The notes: generated by a model not told the origin, from the letters alone. Positions 1-6,197 are shown, counted from the first letter of the stretch. The stretch is 8,289 bases of DNA from XYD2-FULL-39-9 sp964363685 (GCA_964363685.1 CAYIJG010000045.1:1-8289), one strand, 5' to 3'. Translations and numbers: made by a program.

Positions 1-74
1 GTTATCAGAATGTGATTGTAGAAATGGTAAAAGAAAATAATGTTTGGTTGGCTGATAGCTTGGTGTGGAAATAA
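1..74 (+). CDS. C-terminal end of an unidentified protein (5' end outside window)
   Basis: A frame open from the left edge (first full codon at position 3) runs through 23 codons and stops with TAA at 72-74. The visible tail contains VEMVKENNVWLADSLVWK. The stop lies one base before the ATG at 76 that I take as the comF start. That spacing is typical of translationally coupled genes and supports this frame as a real gene end. The tail is too short to name a family; function unknown. The alternative is a chance open frame, but the neat junction argues against that. Confidence 0.55.
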   Translation, partial: YQNVIVEMVKENNVWLADSLVWK

Positions 75-75
75 T

Positions 76-726
76 ATGGGGCGGGCGTTAGTTTGGCTTA
101 AAGATTTATTATTTCCCAGGTTTTGTGTTAATTGTCGGGAAGAAGGAGTTTGGCTGTGTGATAAGTGTGTAGAAGTGATTGTTAAAACAGAAAAATTATC
201 ATCAGAAAAACAAAATTTGGTTGCACCCCACTTAGATGGCGTGACGGCGTTATTTCATTATGGTGATAAAAATATTTCAAAGCTGATTGGAATGTTGAAG
301 TATAATTCTTTGGTGGAGTTAAGAAAAGATTTCAAGAAAATTATTTTGACAACAGATTTTGAGTTGCCGTATAAAGATTTTGTTTTGATGGCAATACCGC
401 TTCATCCACGTCGTCAAAGAGAAAGAGGTTTTAATCAAGCGATGATATTAGCAGAAGGATTTGCCGAGAAATTAAATTTTAAAATTAACACCGATTTACA
501 TCGGTCAACTTATACAACCCAGCAAGCAAAATTATCAGCCGTGGATAGGAAGGTTAATCTAAGTGATGCTTTTATTTTTGGGAATAAAGAAGATTCTGTG
601 CCTGAAAAAGTATTGTTGGTAGATGATGTCTTTACTACGGGCGCGACTATGAGCGAGTGCGCCAAAGCTTTAAAAGATAGAGGTGTGAAAGTTGTTTGGG
701 GTTTAGCCCTGGCCCATGGCGGTTAG
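76..726 (+). CDS. comF: ComF-family phosphoribosyltransferase-like protein
   Basis: This 216-residue protein has the normal ComF/ComFC layout. A short N-terminal helix is followed by a four-cysteine zinc site (C17, C20, C28, C31 in FCVNC...LCDKC), then a type I phosphoribosyltransferase domain. Family signatures are PLHPRRQRERGFNQA near 108-122, the TTQQAKLSAVDRKVNL block near 147-162, and the PRPP-binding loop LLVDDVFTTGAT near 180-191. ComFC proteins are required for natural transformation in several bacteria, probably acting on incoming single-stranded DNA in the cytoplasm; the exact reaction is not settled. An in-frame ATG at 40 would add 12 residues. I prefer 76 because the upstream frame ends at 74 and family members begin close to the 'LLFP.fC..C' segment. 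The stop lies one base from the convergent sufT stop. Family call strong; role in uptake inferred. Confidence 0.9.
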   Translation: MGRALVWLKDLLFPRFCVNCREEGVWLCDKCVEVIVKTEKLSSEKQNLVAPHLDGVTALFHYGDKNISKLIGMLKYNSLVELRKDFKKIILTTDFELPYKDFVLMAIPLHPRRQRERGFNQAMILAEGFAEKLNFKINTDLHRSTYTTQQAKLSAVDRKVNLSDAFIFGNKEDSVPEKVLLVDDVFTTGATMSECAKALKDRGVKVVWGLALAHGG

Positions 727-727
727 T

Positions 728-1054
728 TTACAATGGCAAAACTGAGCGGATATCAGGGTTAATTCTGTCGACAGTCCAAATCGGATCCCAAACTATATTA
801 ACATCCACTTTTTTTATTTTAGGTAGATTTCTCATTTCATCTTTAATTTGTTCGACAATACTGGCGCCAAAGGGGCAGCCCATGCTGGTAAGAGTTATAG
901 TAATGGTAGCTTTATCTTTTTTGATTTCCACATTATAAATCAAGCCCAAATCAACTAGGCCAATACCAATTTCTGGATCAAAAATATTATTGAGCACTGA
1001 CCAGTATTCTTCTGTGCGTTTTTTAGGCGGAGTTGGTTCGATTTTGGTTTTCAT
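728..1054 (-). CDS. sufT: MIP18/DUF59-family Fe-S assembly factor (SufT-like)
   Basis: This 108-residue protein is a single MIP18 (DUF59, PaaD-like) domain. Visible hallmarks are FDPEIGIGLVDLGLIYNVEI (DPE at 26-28), the TITLTSMGCPF segment with the conserved cysteine C60, and the C-terminal WDPIW motif near 89-93. Members of this family, including bacterial SufT and eukaryotic CIA2, help deliver or mature Fe-S clusters on client proteins in the cytosol; the mechanism is not fully known. It is the last gene of the suf cluster, which supports the SufT role. No other ATG lies upstream in frame near the start, and no Shine-Dalgarno is visible. The start follows directly on one copy of a 23-bp repeat. 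Its stop faces the comF stop with one base between them, so any terminator must lie inside a coding region. Confidence 0.88.
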   Translation of the reverse strand: MKTKIEPTPPKKRTEEYWSVLNNIFDPEIGIGLVDLGLIYNVEIKKDKATITITLTSMGCPFGASIVEQIKDEMRNLPKIKKVDVNIVWDPIWTVDRINPDIRSVLPL

Positions 1055-1056
1055 AT

Positions 1057-1079
1057 ACGAAATGAGTGAATAAGATATT
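1057..1079. repeat. 23-bp direct repeat, copy 1
   Basis: A perfect 23-bp match to 1131-1153, beginning ACGAAATGAGTG and ending AAGATATT. On the coding (minus) strand this copy ends two bases before the sufT start codon, where a ribosome binding site would be expected. A degenerate third relative (CGAATGAGTATATATC) lies at about 1103-1118. Confidence 0.85.
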
Positions 1080-1103
1080 GAGCTTGCTCAAATATTTTTG
1101 AGC
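1078..1103. promoter_or_regulatory. Alternative hairpins between sufU and sufT
   Basis: Three arms alternate: TTGAGC (1078-1083), GCTCAA (1086-1091) and TTGAGC (1098-1103). The middle arm can pair with either neighbour. Pairing with 1098-1103 is better: 7 bp, GCTCAAA/TTTGAGC with a TATT loop, extendable by a wobble pair and an A-T pair. Pairing with 1078-1083 leaves only a two-base loop. The element sits in the sufU-sufT gap of the suf transcript. No clear T-run follows, so it is not a convincing intrinsic terminator. A role in RNA processing or attenuation is inference only. Confidence 0.4.
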
Positions 1104-1130
1104 GAATGAGTATATATCATTTAGATATAA

Positions 1131-1153
1131 ACGAAATGAGTGAATAAGATATT
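1131..1153. repeat. 23-bp direct repeat, copy 2
   Basis: Identical to 1057-1079 at a 74-bp offset. It lies just beyond the sufU stop codon (stop at 1156-1158), so the two copies bracket the sufU-sufT gap. Two copies with a 51-bp interval do not make a CRISPR array. Confidence 0.85.
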
Positions 1154-1155
1154 TT

Positions 1156-1512
1156 TTATTTTAATCCTTTTTGTAAGGTTCTTAGTCCCAGCAAAGCGCA
1201 GTTTATCCTCCCTGGGCTGATGGCCACACCTAGTAGTTTATAAATATATGCTGGTTTTATTTTTTTTAAATTTTGTATTTTTTTTCCTGTAATATAATCT
1301 GCGAGCATAGAGGTAGATGCTTGGCTGATAGCGCAGCCATTGCCGACGAATCCAACTTCGGTCAAGACATTTTTGTCTATTTTTAAATCCAGCCGAATAA
1401 CGTCGCCACACAGGGGATTGTGCTCGATAACAGTGTTGGTGGGTTCTTTAAGTGCGCCATGGTGATGAGGGTGGTTGTAGTGATCAAGAATTGTTTCAGA
1501 ATAGATATCCAT
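1156..1512 (-). CDS. sufU: SufU/IscU-family Fe-S scaffold or sulfur-transfer protein, short form
   Basis: This 118-residue protein has the SufU/IscU fold signature: NPLCGD with C35 and D37, GNGCAISQAS with C60, and RINCALLGL with C105. SufU takes persulfide sulfur from SufS through a zinc site made of these residues. The tail GVAISPGRINCAL..LRTLQKG resembles Bacillus SufU (GVSKFPARIKCATL..KALEKG). It lacks the LPPVK chaperone motif and the His that precedes the third Cys in IscU. However, the C60-C105 spacing is close to IscU and about 18 residues shorter than in B. subtilis SufU. A TTG at 1518 could add two residues, but the ATG at 1512 is the natural start, six bases after the sufS stop. 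No Shine-Dalgarno is visible. Family call strong; donor versus scaffold role inferred from context. Confidence 0.9.
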   Translation of the reverse strand: MDIYSETILDHYNHPHHHGALKEPTNTVIEHNPLCGDVIRLDLKIDKNVLTEVGFVGNGCAISQASTSMLADYITGKKIQNLKKIKPAYIYKLLGVAISPGRINCALLGLRTLQKGLK

Positions 1513-1518
1513 ACACAA

Positions 1519-2736
1519 CTAAATTCTAAATATTTTGAAGACTTTTCTTAAGGCCTTTTCAGCAGCGTCTATATCTTTTTTTGTATTATAAATATAAAAA
1601 CTTAGACGAGCGGTGCCGTTTATGCTTAATCTATTCATTAGCGGTTCGGCGCAATGGAATCCAGAACGAATAGCCACACCTTCCTCGTTAAAAATAGTAG
1701 CAATATCGTGGGGATGAACGCCGTTGATTGAAAAAGATAAAACCCCACCACAATCTTTAATTTGAGAAGGGGAATATATTTTTACTTGGGGATGCCTAGA
1801 AAATATTTTTTTAGCATAGGTTAGTAGTTCCTGGTCGTGAGTCTGAATATTTTTTAAACCAATTTCATTTAGATAATCCAAAGTTGCGCCAAAAGCAATA
1901 ATACCGGCAATGTTGGGTGTGCCAGCCTCAAATCTCCAAGGGCCCGTGCGGTATGAGGCGGACTGTTCTTGGACAGACTCTACCATTTCACCCCCATAGA
2001 TAAAAGGCGTCATTTCTTCCATAAGGCCGTCTTTTACATATAGAACCCCAACGCCAGTTGGCCCCAGCATTTTATGGGCGGAAAAAGATAGGAAATCGCA
2101 ATTAATATCTTTGGCGTTCATTGGTTGGTGGCCAACAGTCTGAGCAGCGTCTACGGCGACCCTAGCGCCAACAGCATGAGCAGATTTCGTCATTTGTTTA
2201 ATAGGATTGATAGTGCCAGTCACATTTGATTGGGATGTTAGGCAAACTAGCCTTGTTTTTTGGGAAAGCATTTTTTGATACGCTTGGAAATCAAGAGTGA
2301 AGTCGTTAGATAATGGTATAATTTTTAAAACAGATTTTTTAGCTTTGCATAATTCTTGCCAAGGTACTAGGTTGGCATGGTGTTCTAGGGCGCTGACAAT
2401 AATTTCGTCTCCTTGTTTTATATTTTGCTCTGCCCAGCCTAGACGGATGCAATTAATTGACTCAGTAGTATTTTTGGTAAAGATTATGTTTTCCGAGCTA
2501 GGTGCGCCGATAAATTTTGCGATTTTTTGGCGCACGTCTTCAAATTGGTTTGTAGCTTCTTCGGAGAGAGTGTGGATGCCACGATGAATATTGGCGTTAG
2601 AAGTAGTATAAAAATCTTGCAGAGCTTTTAAAACTTTTTTTGGTTTTTGCGTAGTGGAGGCATTATCCAAATAAACCAAACGTTTGCCGTTGATTTTTCT
2701 TTTGAGAATGGGAAAATCTTTTTGGATATTTTTCAT
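1519..2736 (-). CDS. sufS: Group II cysteine desulfurase SufS
   Basis: This 405-residue protein is the same length as typical SufS (about 406). It is a PLP enzyme of the class V aminotransferase fold that converts L-cysteine to alanine and passes the sulfur as a persulfide. Visible sites are LDNASTTQKP near 23-33, EHHAN with H119-H120 near the cofactor ring, SNVTG at 170-174, VDAAQ with D196, SAHK with the PLP lysine K222, the GGEMV loop at 248-252, and RSGFHCAEP with the catalytic cysteine C362. The short loop around C362 marks group II (SufS) rather than group I (IscS/NifS), and group II enzymes need a partner such as SufU. The gene ends six bases before sufU. Two TATAAC hexamers (2743-2748 and 2757-2762, minus strand) lie just upstream but without a clear -35, so an internal promoter is only possible. 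Confidence 0.96.
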   Translation of the reverse strand: MKNIQKDFPILKRKINGKRLVYLDNASTTQKPKKVLKALQDFYTTSNANIHRGIHTLSEEATNQFEDVRQKIAKFIGAPSSENIIFTKNTTESINCIRLGWAEQNIKQGDEIIVSALEHHANLVPWQELCKAKKSVLKIIPLSNDFTLDFQAYQKMLSQKTRLVCLTSQSNVTGTINPIKQMTKSAHAVGARVAVDAAQTVGHQPMNAKDINCDFLSFSAHKMLGPTGVGVLYVKDGLMEEMTPFIYGGEMVESVQEQSASYRTGPWRFEAGTPNIAGIIAFGATLDYLNEIGLKNIQTHDQELLTYAKKIFSRHPQVKIYSPSQIKDCGGVLSFSINGVHPHDIATIFNEEGVAIRSGFHCAEPLMNRLSINGTARLSFYIYNTKKDIDAAEKALRKVFKIFRI

Positions 2737-2768
2737 AGAAATGTTATATGAGCTTTGTTATAGAAAAT

Positions 2769-2852
2769 AATTATTATTAATTTTGTTTCGCCCAGATTTC
2801 CTACGGTCACCCTTGCGAGGGTGCGATGGTCTAAACAAAATTAATAATAATT
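2769..2852. repeat. Large inverted repeat with GC-rich core, sufD-sufS gap
   Basis: Perfect 20-bp arms at 2769-2788 and 2833-2852 (AT-rich, right arm starting AAACAAAATTAATA) enclose a 44-bp GC-rich core. Inside the core is a second hairpin, CACCCT (2808-2813), loop TGCG, AGGGTG (2818-2823). The element fills most of the 136-bp gap between sufD and sufS. No flanking duplication suggesting a transposition target site is visible. It could act as an RNA processing or stabilising structure in the suf mRNA, or be a small dispersed repeat; neither can be proved here. Confidence 0.8.
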
Positions 2853-2872
2853 GTGGCTTAAAAATTTTGATT

Positions 2873-3532
2873 TTAACCAAGGAAATTTTTAACTGCTTCG
2901 CGAATAGTATTTTTTATTTTTTCATCAGGAATGTTGGCTATATCTTTTTCAAAAAATCCTTCAATTAAAAGCGCTCGTGCATCTGTTTCATCAAGTCCGC
3001 GAGAGAGTAGGTAAAATAAAGCGTCTTCGTCAATCTTGCCGACACTAGCAGAGTGACCAGCTTTAACATCGTCTGTTTTTATTTCTAAGTTAGGAGAAGT
3101 TTTGGCCTTGGCTTCTTCTGATAATAGTAGGGTGTGGTGAGAGAAATAAGCATTAGCACCGCTCGCGCCTTTTTCAATTTTCCAATTACCTTCAATATGG
3201 CCAGAGGATTTATCGGTGAGAGCGACTCGTAGGGAGGCTTTGATCTGAGTTTTAGGAGCTTGGTGGTAGGCTTCTATTTTGGCAGAAAAATTGGAATTAT
3301 TTTTGCCTAAAATAAAAAATAGAACTTCGCATTTGGCGCTAACAGCTTTGGCTTTGATCTCGAGATGGCGCTGATCTTGCCAACCATCAAAGACTAAACC
3401 GATTAAAAATAATTTAGAATTTTTTTTTAAAATAATTTCTCCGCTAGGAATAGTATCCACAAACCAAAGCAATTCTTGGTCTTCACCAACAACAAGCGGT
3501 TTGGAGAAATTTTTGATTTCTTGTATTTTCAT
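2873..3532 (-). CDS. sufD: SufD, short form (SufBCD complex subunit)
   Basis: This 219-residue protein matches the C-terminal half of SufD: part of the beta-helix core followed by the helical C-terminal domain. SufD pairs with SufB and SufC2 to form the scaffold complex and is linked to iron acquisition. The clearest region is SHHTLLLSEEAKAKTSPNLE near 131-150, then DDVKAGHSASVGKIDEDALFYLLSRGL at 154-180. H160 aligns with the conserved, functionally important histidine of E. coli SufD (H360). E. coli SufD is about 423 residues, so the N-terminal helical domain and part of the core are missing. No leftover coding sequence appears upstream, because sufB ends three bases before this ATG. The protein therefore seems natively short rather than broken. 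Translational coupling to sufB is likely. Confidence 0.88.
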   Translation of the reverse strand: MKIQEIKNFSKPLVVGEDQELLWFVDTIPSGEIILKKNSKLFLIGLVFDGWQDQRHLEIKAKAVSAKCEVLFFILGKNNSNFSAKIEAYHQAPKTQIKASLRVALTDKSSGHIEGNWKIEKGASGANAYFSHHTLLLSEEAKAKTSPNLEIKTDDVKAGHSASVGKIDEDALFYLLSRGLDETDARALLIEGFFEKDIANIPDEKIKNTIREAVKNFLG

Positions 3533-3535
3533 GTT

Positions 3536-4954
3536 TTAGCCTATAGAACCGGTCATCTCCAAAGTGAGAAGCCGGTTTAATTCAACGGCGTATTCCATTG
3601 GCAGTTGTTTGATAATTGGATTGGCAAAACCGTTAACAATGAGCGTGGCCGCTTGTTCTTCTGAAAGTCCTCGGCTCATCAGATAAAATAATTCATCCTC
3701 GCCAATACTAGCCACAGTCGCTTCGTGCGCGATAGCGACGTCTTTTTCTTTGATATCCATAGTTGGGTAGGTATCGGAACGAGATGCTGGATCAAGCATG
3801 AGCGCATCACAGACAACTCTAGTTTTGACATTCTTAGCGCCTTTAACGACTTTTACCAAACCTCGGTATGTGGTTTGGCCGCCATTTTTGCTGATTGATT
3901 TTGAAATAATAGTGGAGCTGGTATTTGGGGCGAGGTGAATTACTTTGCCGCCAGCGTCTTGGTGTTGGCCAGATGAGGCAAAAGCCAGTGATTGAATTTC
4001 GCCTTTGGCTCCCGGTTCGCGCAAAATGATACTTGGATATTTCATCGTCACTTTTGATCCCAAATTGCAGTCAAGCCAAAACATTTCGGCGTTTTCATTG
4101 GCTAGCGCTCGTTTGGTTACTAGATTATAAACATTGCCTGACCAGTTTTGGATAGTGGTATATTGGACGCGGGCATTTTTTTTGACAATTATTTCTACGA
4201 CAGCCGAATGCAGAGAGTCACTCGAGTAGGTGGGCGCCGTACAGCCCTCTACGTAGTGCACAGAGCTGCCTTCGTCGGCGATAATGAGGGTGCGTTCAAA
4301 TTGTCCCATATTTTCTATGTTGATGCGGAAATAGGCTTGAAGAGGGAGTTTGATATGCACGCCTTTTGGCACATAGATAAAAGAACCTCCAGACCAAACG
4401 GCGGAGTTGAGGGAGGCAAATTTATTATCATGAGGCGGGACGACGGTGCCAAAGTATTTTTTAAAAAGTTCAGGATGTTTTTTGAGACCATCATCGCTGG
4501 AGACAAAAATAACACCTTGTTTGGCTAGGTCTTTGGCGAGAGAATGATAGACCATTTCTGATTCAAATTGGGCCCCCGCTCCGGCCAAGAATTTGCGTTC
4601 AGCTTCCGGTATGCCCAGTTTATCAAATGTATTTTTTATGTCCTCGGGAACATCTTCCCAATTGCGTTTGGTTTTGTCTTGGGGACGCACATAGTAGTGG
4701 ATATTATCAAAATCAATTCCAGAAAGATTGGCTCCCCAGCTTGGCATAGGCTTGCTCAAAAATATTTCATAGGCTTTGAGGCGAAAATCTAACATCCATT
4801 TTGGTTCGCCTTTTTGTTTTGATAAATTTTCTATAACTTGTTTGCTTAAACCTTTGGCTGAAGTAAAAAGATTATTTGGTTTGGTATGAAAAGAAAAAGC
4901 GGACTTATCGCCAGACTGAGCAATTATTTTTTTTGTTTTAGTGGGAATAGGCAT
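3536..4954 (-). CDS. sufB: Fe-S cluster assembly scaffold SufB
   Basis: This 472-residue protein is close to the usual SufB length (about 470-495). SufB is the cytosolic scaffold on which the nascent Fe-S cluster is built, within SufBC2D. Visible family blocks are FRLKAYEIFLSKPMPSW near 57-73, VPKGVHIKLPLQAYFRIN near 195-212, VEGCTAP with C238 (matching E. coli C254), QNWSGNVYNLVTKRA near 269-283, VVCDALMLDPASRSDT with C382 (matching the catalytic C405), and IAHEATVASIGEDELFYLMSRGL with H410 (matching H433). All key residues are present, so it should be active. The start lies 12 bases from the edge of a large inverted repeat. AGGA sits only two bases before the ATG, too close to be a good Shine-Dalgarno. 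The position between sufC and sufD fits the normal suf order. Confidence 0.96.
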   Translation of the reverse strand: MPIPTKTKKIIAQSGDKSAFSFHTKPNNLFTSAKGLSKQVIENLSKQKGEPKWMLDFRLKAYEIFLSKPMPSWGANLSGIDFDNIHYYVRPQDKTKRNWEDVPEDIKNTFDKLGIPEAERKFLAGAGAQFESEMVYHSLAKDLAKQGVIFVSSDDGLKKHPELFKKYFGTVVPPHDNKFASLNSAVWSGGSFIYVPKGVHIKLPLQAYFRINIENMGQFERTLIIADEGSSVHYVEGCTAPTYSSDSLHSAVVEIIVKKNARVQYTTIQNWSGNVYNLVTKRALANENAEMFWLDCNLGSKVTMKYPSIILREPGAKGEIQSLAFASSGQHQDAGGKVIHLAPNTSSTIISKSISKNGGQTTYRGLVKVVKGAKNVKTRVVCDALMLDPASRSDTYPTMDIKEKDVAIAHEATVASIGEDELFYLMSRGLSEEQAATLIVNGFANPIIKQLPMEYAVELNRLLTLEMTGSIG

Positions 4955-4966
4955 AGTCCTATTTTG

Positions 4967-5070
4967 AAAATTAATACAGATTTTTTTGTGTCAAAACGGT
5001 CGTCCGCCCAAGCGGACTACCGCCCCTGTGGGGGTTGGTGATTGACACTGCAAAAATCTGTATTAATTTT
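4967..5070. repeat. Large branched inverted repeat with GC-rich core, sufC-sufB gap
   Basis: Perfect 19-bp outer arms (4967-4985 and 5052-5070) are followed inward by a 7-bp helix, GTGTCAA (4988-4994) with TTGACAC (5042-5048). Two GC-rich hairpins sit inside: GTCCGC/GCGGAC (5002-5007/5012-5017, loop CCAA), and ACC-GCCCC with GGGGT-GGT (5019-5026/5031-5039). The predicted shape is a three-way or clover-like structure filling nearly the whole 127-bp gap. It starts 11 bases after the sufC stop and ends 12 bases before the sufB start. Confidence 0.82.
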
Positions 5071-5081
5071 TTAATAACTTT

Positions 5082-5825
5082 TTATTTTTTTAGAAAAGAA
5101 TCAAAACCACCTTTCTCGATTTTTTTCAAAATTTCTTTACCTCCACTAGTGACAATTTTTCCTTTGGCCATAATATGTATTTTATCTGGTTTGATAAAAT
5201 CTAAGATATGAAGATTGTGGCTGACAATAATCAGACCAAAACCTTGTGATTTATGAAGAAGGTTAATTTGTTGGCTGACAATTTTTAAAGCGTCAATATC
5301 TAAGCCCGAATCAATTTCATCCAAGAAAGCAAACTTTGGTTGGAGGATTGCAAGTTGTAAAATTTCGGACTTCTTTTTTTCTCCACCTGATAAGCCATCA
5401 TTGAGAAAACGAGAAATAAACGTCGGGTCAATTTTTAATTTTTCCATTTCCGTGCGCATGAGTGCTCCAAAAGCAGCTGGAGCCATGGGGGCGGACTTAT
5501 TTTTGGTATTATAAGCTAGGCGTAAGAAATTACCCAAAGAAACTCCGGTGACTGCCTGAGGGTGTTGAAAAGCCAAAAATATTCCAGCTTGGGCGCGCTC
5601 AGCTGGGGAGAGTTTAAGGATGTTTTGTTTGTCTATAAATGCTGTGCCTTTGGTGACCGTATATTTTGGACTACCCATTAAAGTTGAAAGAAGGGTGCTT
5701 TTGCCTGAGCCGTTTTGACCCATAATAATATGGATTTCACCTGATTTGACAACCAGAGAAACACCATTTAAGATCTTGGTTTTACCAACATTGGTGTGAA
5801 GATTTTTGATTGTAAGAATGGCCAT
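5082..5825 (-). CDS. sufC: Fe-S assembly ATPase SufC (ABC-type)
   Basis: This 247-residue protein has normal SufC length and all ABC ATPase motifs: Walker A GQNGSGKST near 37-45, a Q-loop in LAFQHPQAVTGVSLGNFLRLAYNT, the signature LSGGEKKKSEILQLA near 146-160, Walker B with FAFLDEIDSGLD near 165-176, and an H-loop in IIVSHNLHIL. The SGGEKK-rather-than-SGGQ signature is typical of SufC. SufC is a cytosolic dimer that binds SufB and SufD and drives scaffold rearrangement by ATP hydrolysis. The frame is open to 5876, but I place the start at the ATG at 5825. MAILTIKNLH matches family N-termini, and the extra 17 codons would overlap the promoter. It is the first gene of the suf operon. The predicted leader is only about 16 bases with no Shine-Dalgarno. 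Confidence 0.95.
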   Translation of the reverse strand: MAILTIKNLHTNVGKTKILNGVSLVVKSGEIHIIMGQNGSGKSTLLSTLMGSPKYTVTKGTAFIDKQNILKLSPAERAQAGIFLAFQHPQAVTGVSLGNFLRLAYNTKNKSAPMAPAAFGALMRTEMEKLKIDPTFISRFLNDGLSGGEKKKSEILQLAILQPKFAFLDEIDSGLDIDALKIVSQQINLLHKSQGFGLIIVSHNLHILDFIKPDKIHIMAKGKIVTSGGKEILKKIEKGGFDSFLKK

Positions 5826-5838
5826 ATTTTTGTTTTTA

Positions 5839-5854
5839 GTAGTAGCTATACTAC
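5839..5854. promoter_or_regulatory. Dyad overlapping the suf -10 box, possible operator
   Basis: GTAGTA (5839-5844), GCTA, TACTAC (5849-5854) form a perfect 6-bp inverted repeat. It covers the -10 box and the expected transcription start. A bound dimeric repressor here would block polymerase, and suf operons are commonly repressed by Fe-S or iron sensors such as IscR, SufR or Fur. No such regulator is encoded in the window and the site matches none of their known boxes that I recall. Operator function is inference. Confidence 0.35.
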
Positions 5855-5876
5855 AGGGAAAATATGGGGGAGTCAA
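5848..5876 (-). promoter_or_regulatory. Sigma70-type promoter of the suf operon
   Basis: On the minus strand, TTGACT (5876-5871) is followed by a 17-base spacer and TAGTAT (5853-5848). The -35 matches TTGACA in 5 of 6 bases, the spacing is ideal and the -10 matches TATAAT in 4 of 6. The predicted transcription start near 5841 leaves a leader of about 16 bases before the sufC ATG. Nothing comparable is visible between the later suf genes. Confidence 0.65.
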
Positions 5877-5942
5877 TGAGTGCGGAGTGAGCGCAATGCA
5901 GTTTTATCTATAGAGGAGTTCTGCTATCCATTGTTAGGGGTA

Positions 5943-6197
5943 CTATTTATTCATCAACAGATCTAGGTCAACATCCAAATTTTCAAATTGTTTTTTTAGT
6001 ATTTCTTTTGAATCTTCAATTCCTTTATTATAGATATCTTTCCCGATATTTTGCAAGAAAAAGTCCAAGATATCTTCTGCTGCAATGACTCCGATTTGTT
6101 CGCCCCGTTTTTCTTTAAAAAAAGTTATAATTTCTTCAGTACATGATTTTCTTTTTGTTTTTGGAAGCAGATCCCATCTACGTTTGACTTCATTCAT
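5943..6197 (-). CDS. DUF2164-family protein
   Basis: This 84-residue protein matches the DUF2164 family over its whole length. The recognisable parts are KRRWDLLPKTKRKSCTEEII near 5-24, the FFKEKRGEQIGVIAAEDILDFFL block near 26-48, IYNKGIEDSKEILK near 56-69, and the acidic tail ENLDVDLDLL. The family has no known function. The protein is soluble, mostly helical and charged, with no signal peptide. It lies 27 bases downstream of the VOC gene on the same strand, so the two are probably co-transcribed. A second ATG four bases into the gene is out of frame. After its stop, about 65 bases separate it from the suf promoter, and I see no convincing terminator hairpin there. Confidence 0.85.
   Translation of the reverse strand: MNEVKRRWDLLPKTKRKSCTEEIITFFKEKRGEQIGVIAAEDILDFFLQNIGKDIYNKGIEDSKEILKKQFENLDVDLDLLMNK

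Noticed and set aside
40..75. Earlier ATG at 40 for the ComF protein
   Set aside because: It would overlap the end of the upstream frame by 35 bases, while the ATG at 76 follows that stop by one base and fits family N-termini.
1057..1153. CRISPR array
   Set aside because: Only two 23-bp copies with a 51-bp structured interval, no cas1 nearby, and the copies fit an intergenic duplication better.
1513..1518. TTG start two codons upstream for SufU
   Set aside because: An ATG follows two codons later and gives the family-like beginning MDIYSETILDHY.
2783..2968. 61-codon plus-strand frame across the sufD end
   Set aside because: It reads through the inverted repeat and antisense to sufD; no family resemblance and unlike a real protein.
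4148..4792. Plus-strand frames of 126 and 74 codons, and a 66-codon minus-strand frame, inside sufB
   Set aside because: All lie within the well-conserved sufB gene in other frames and show no domain features.
4967..5070. tRNA or intrinsic terminator
   Set aside because: Clover-like shape but no tRNA consensus bases; the arms lack the GC-stem plus U-run order expected of a terminator on the minus strand.
5826..5876. 17-codon N-terminal extension of SufC
   Set aside because: The extension does not resemble SufC and contains the -35, -10 and expected transcription start; MAILTI at 5825 is the family-like start.
5877..5942. Terminator after the DUF2164 gene
   Set aside because: Only short interrupted stems (CAATG/CATTG, CAG/CTG) without a T-run; too weak to call.
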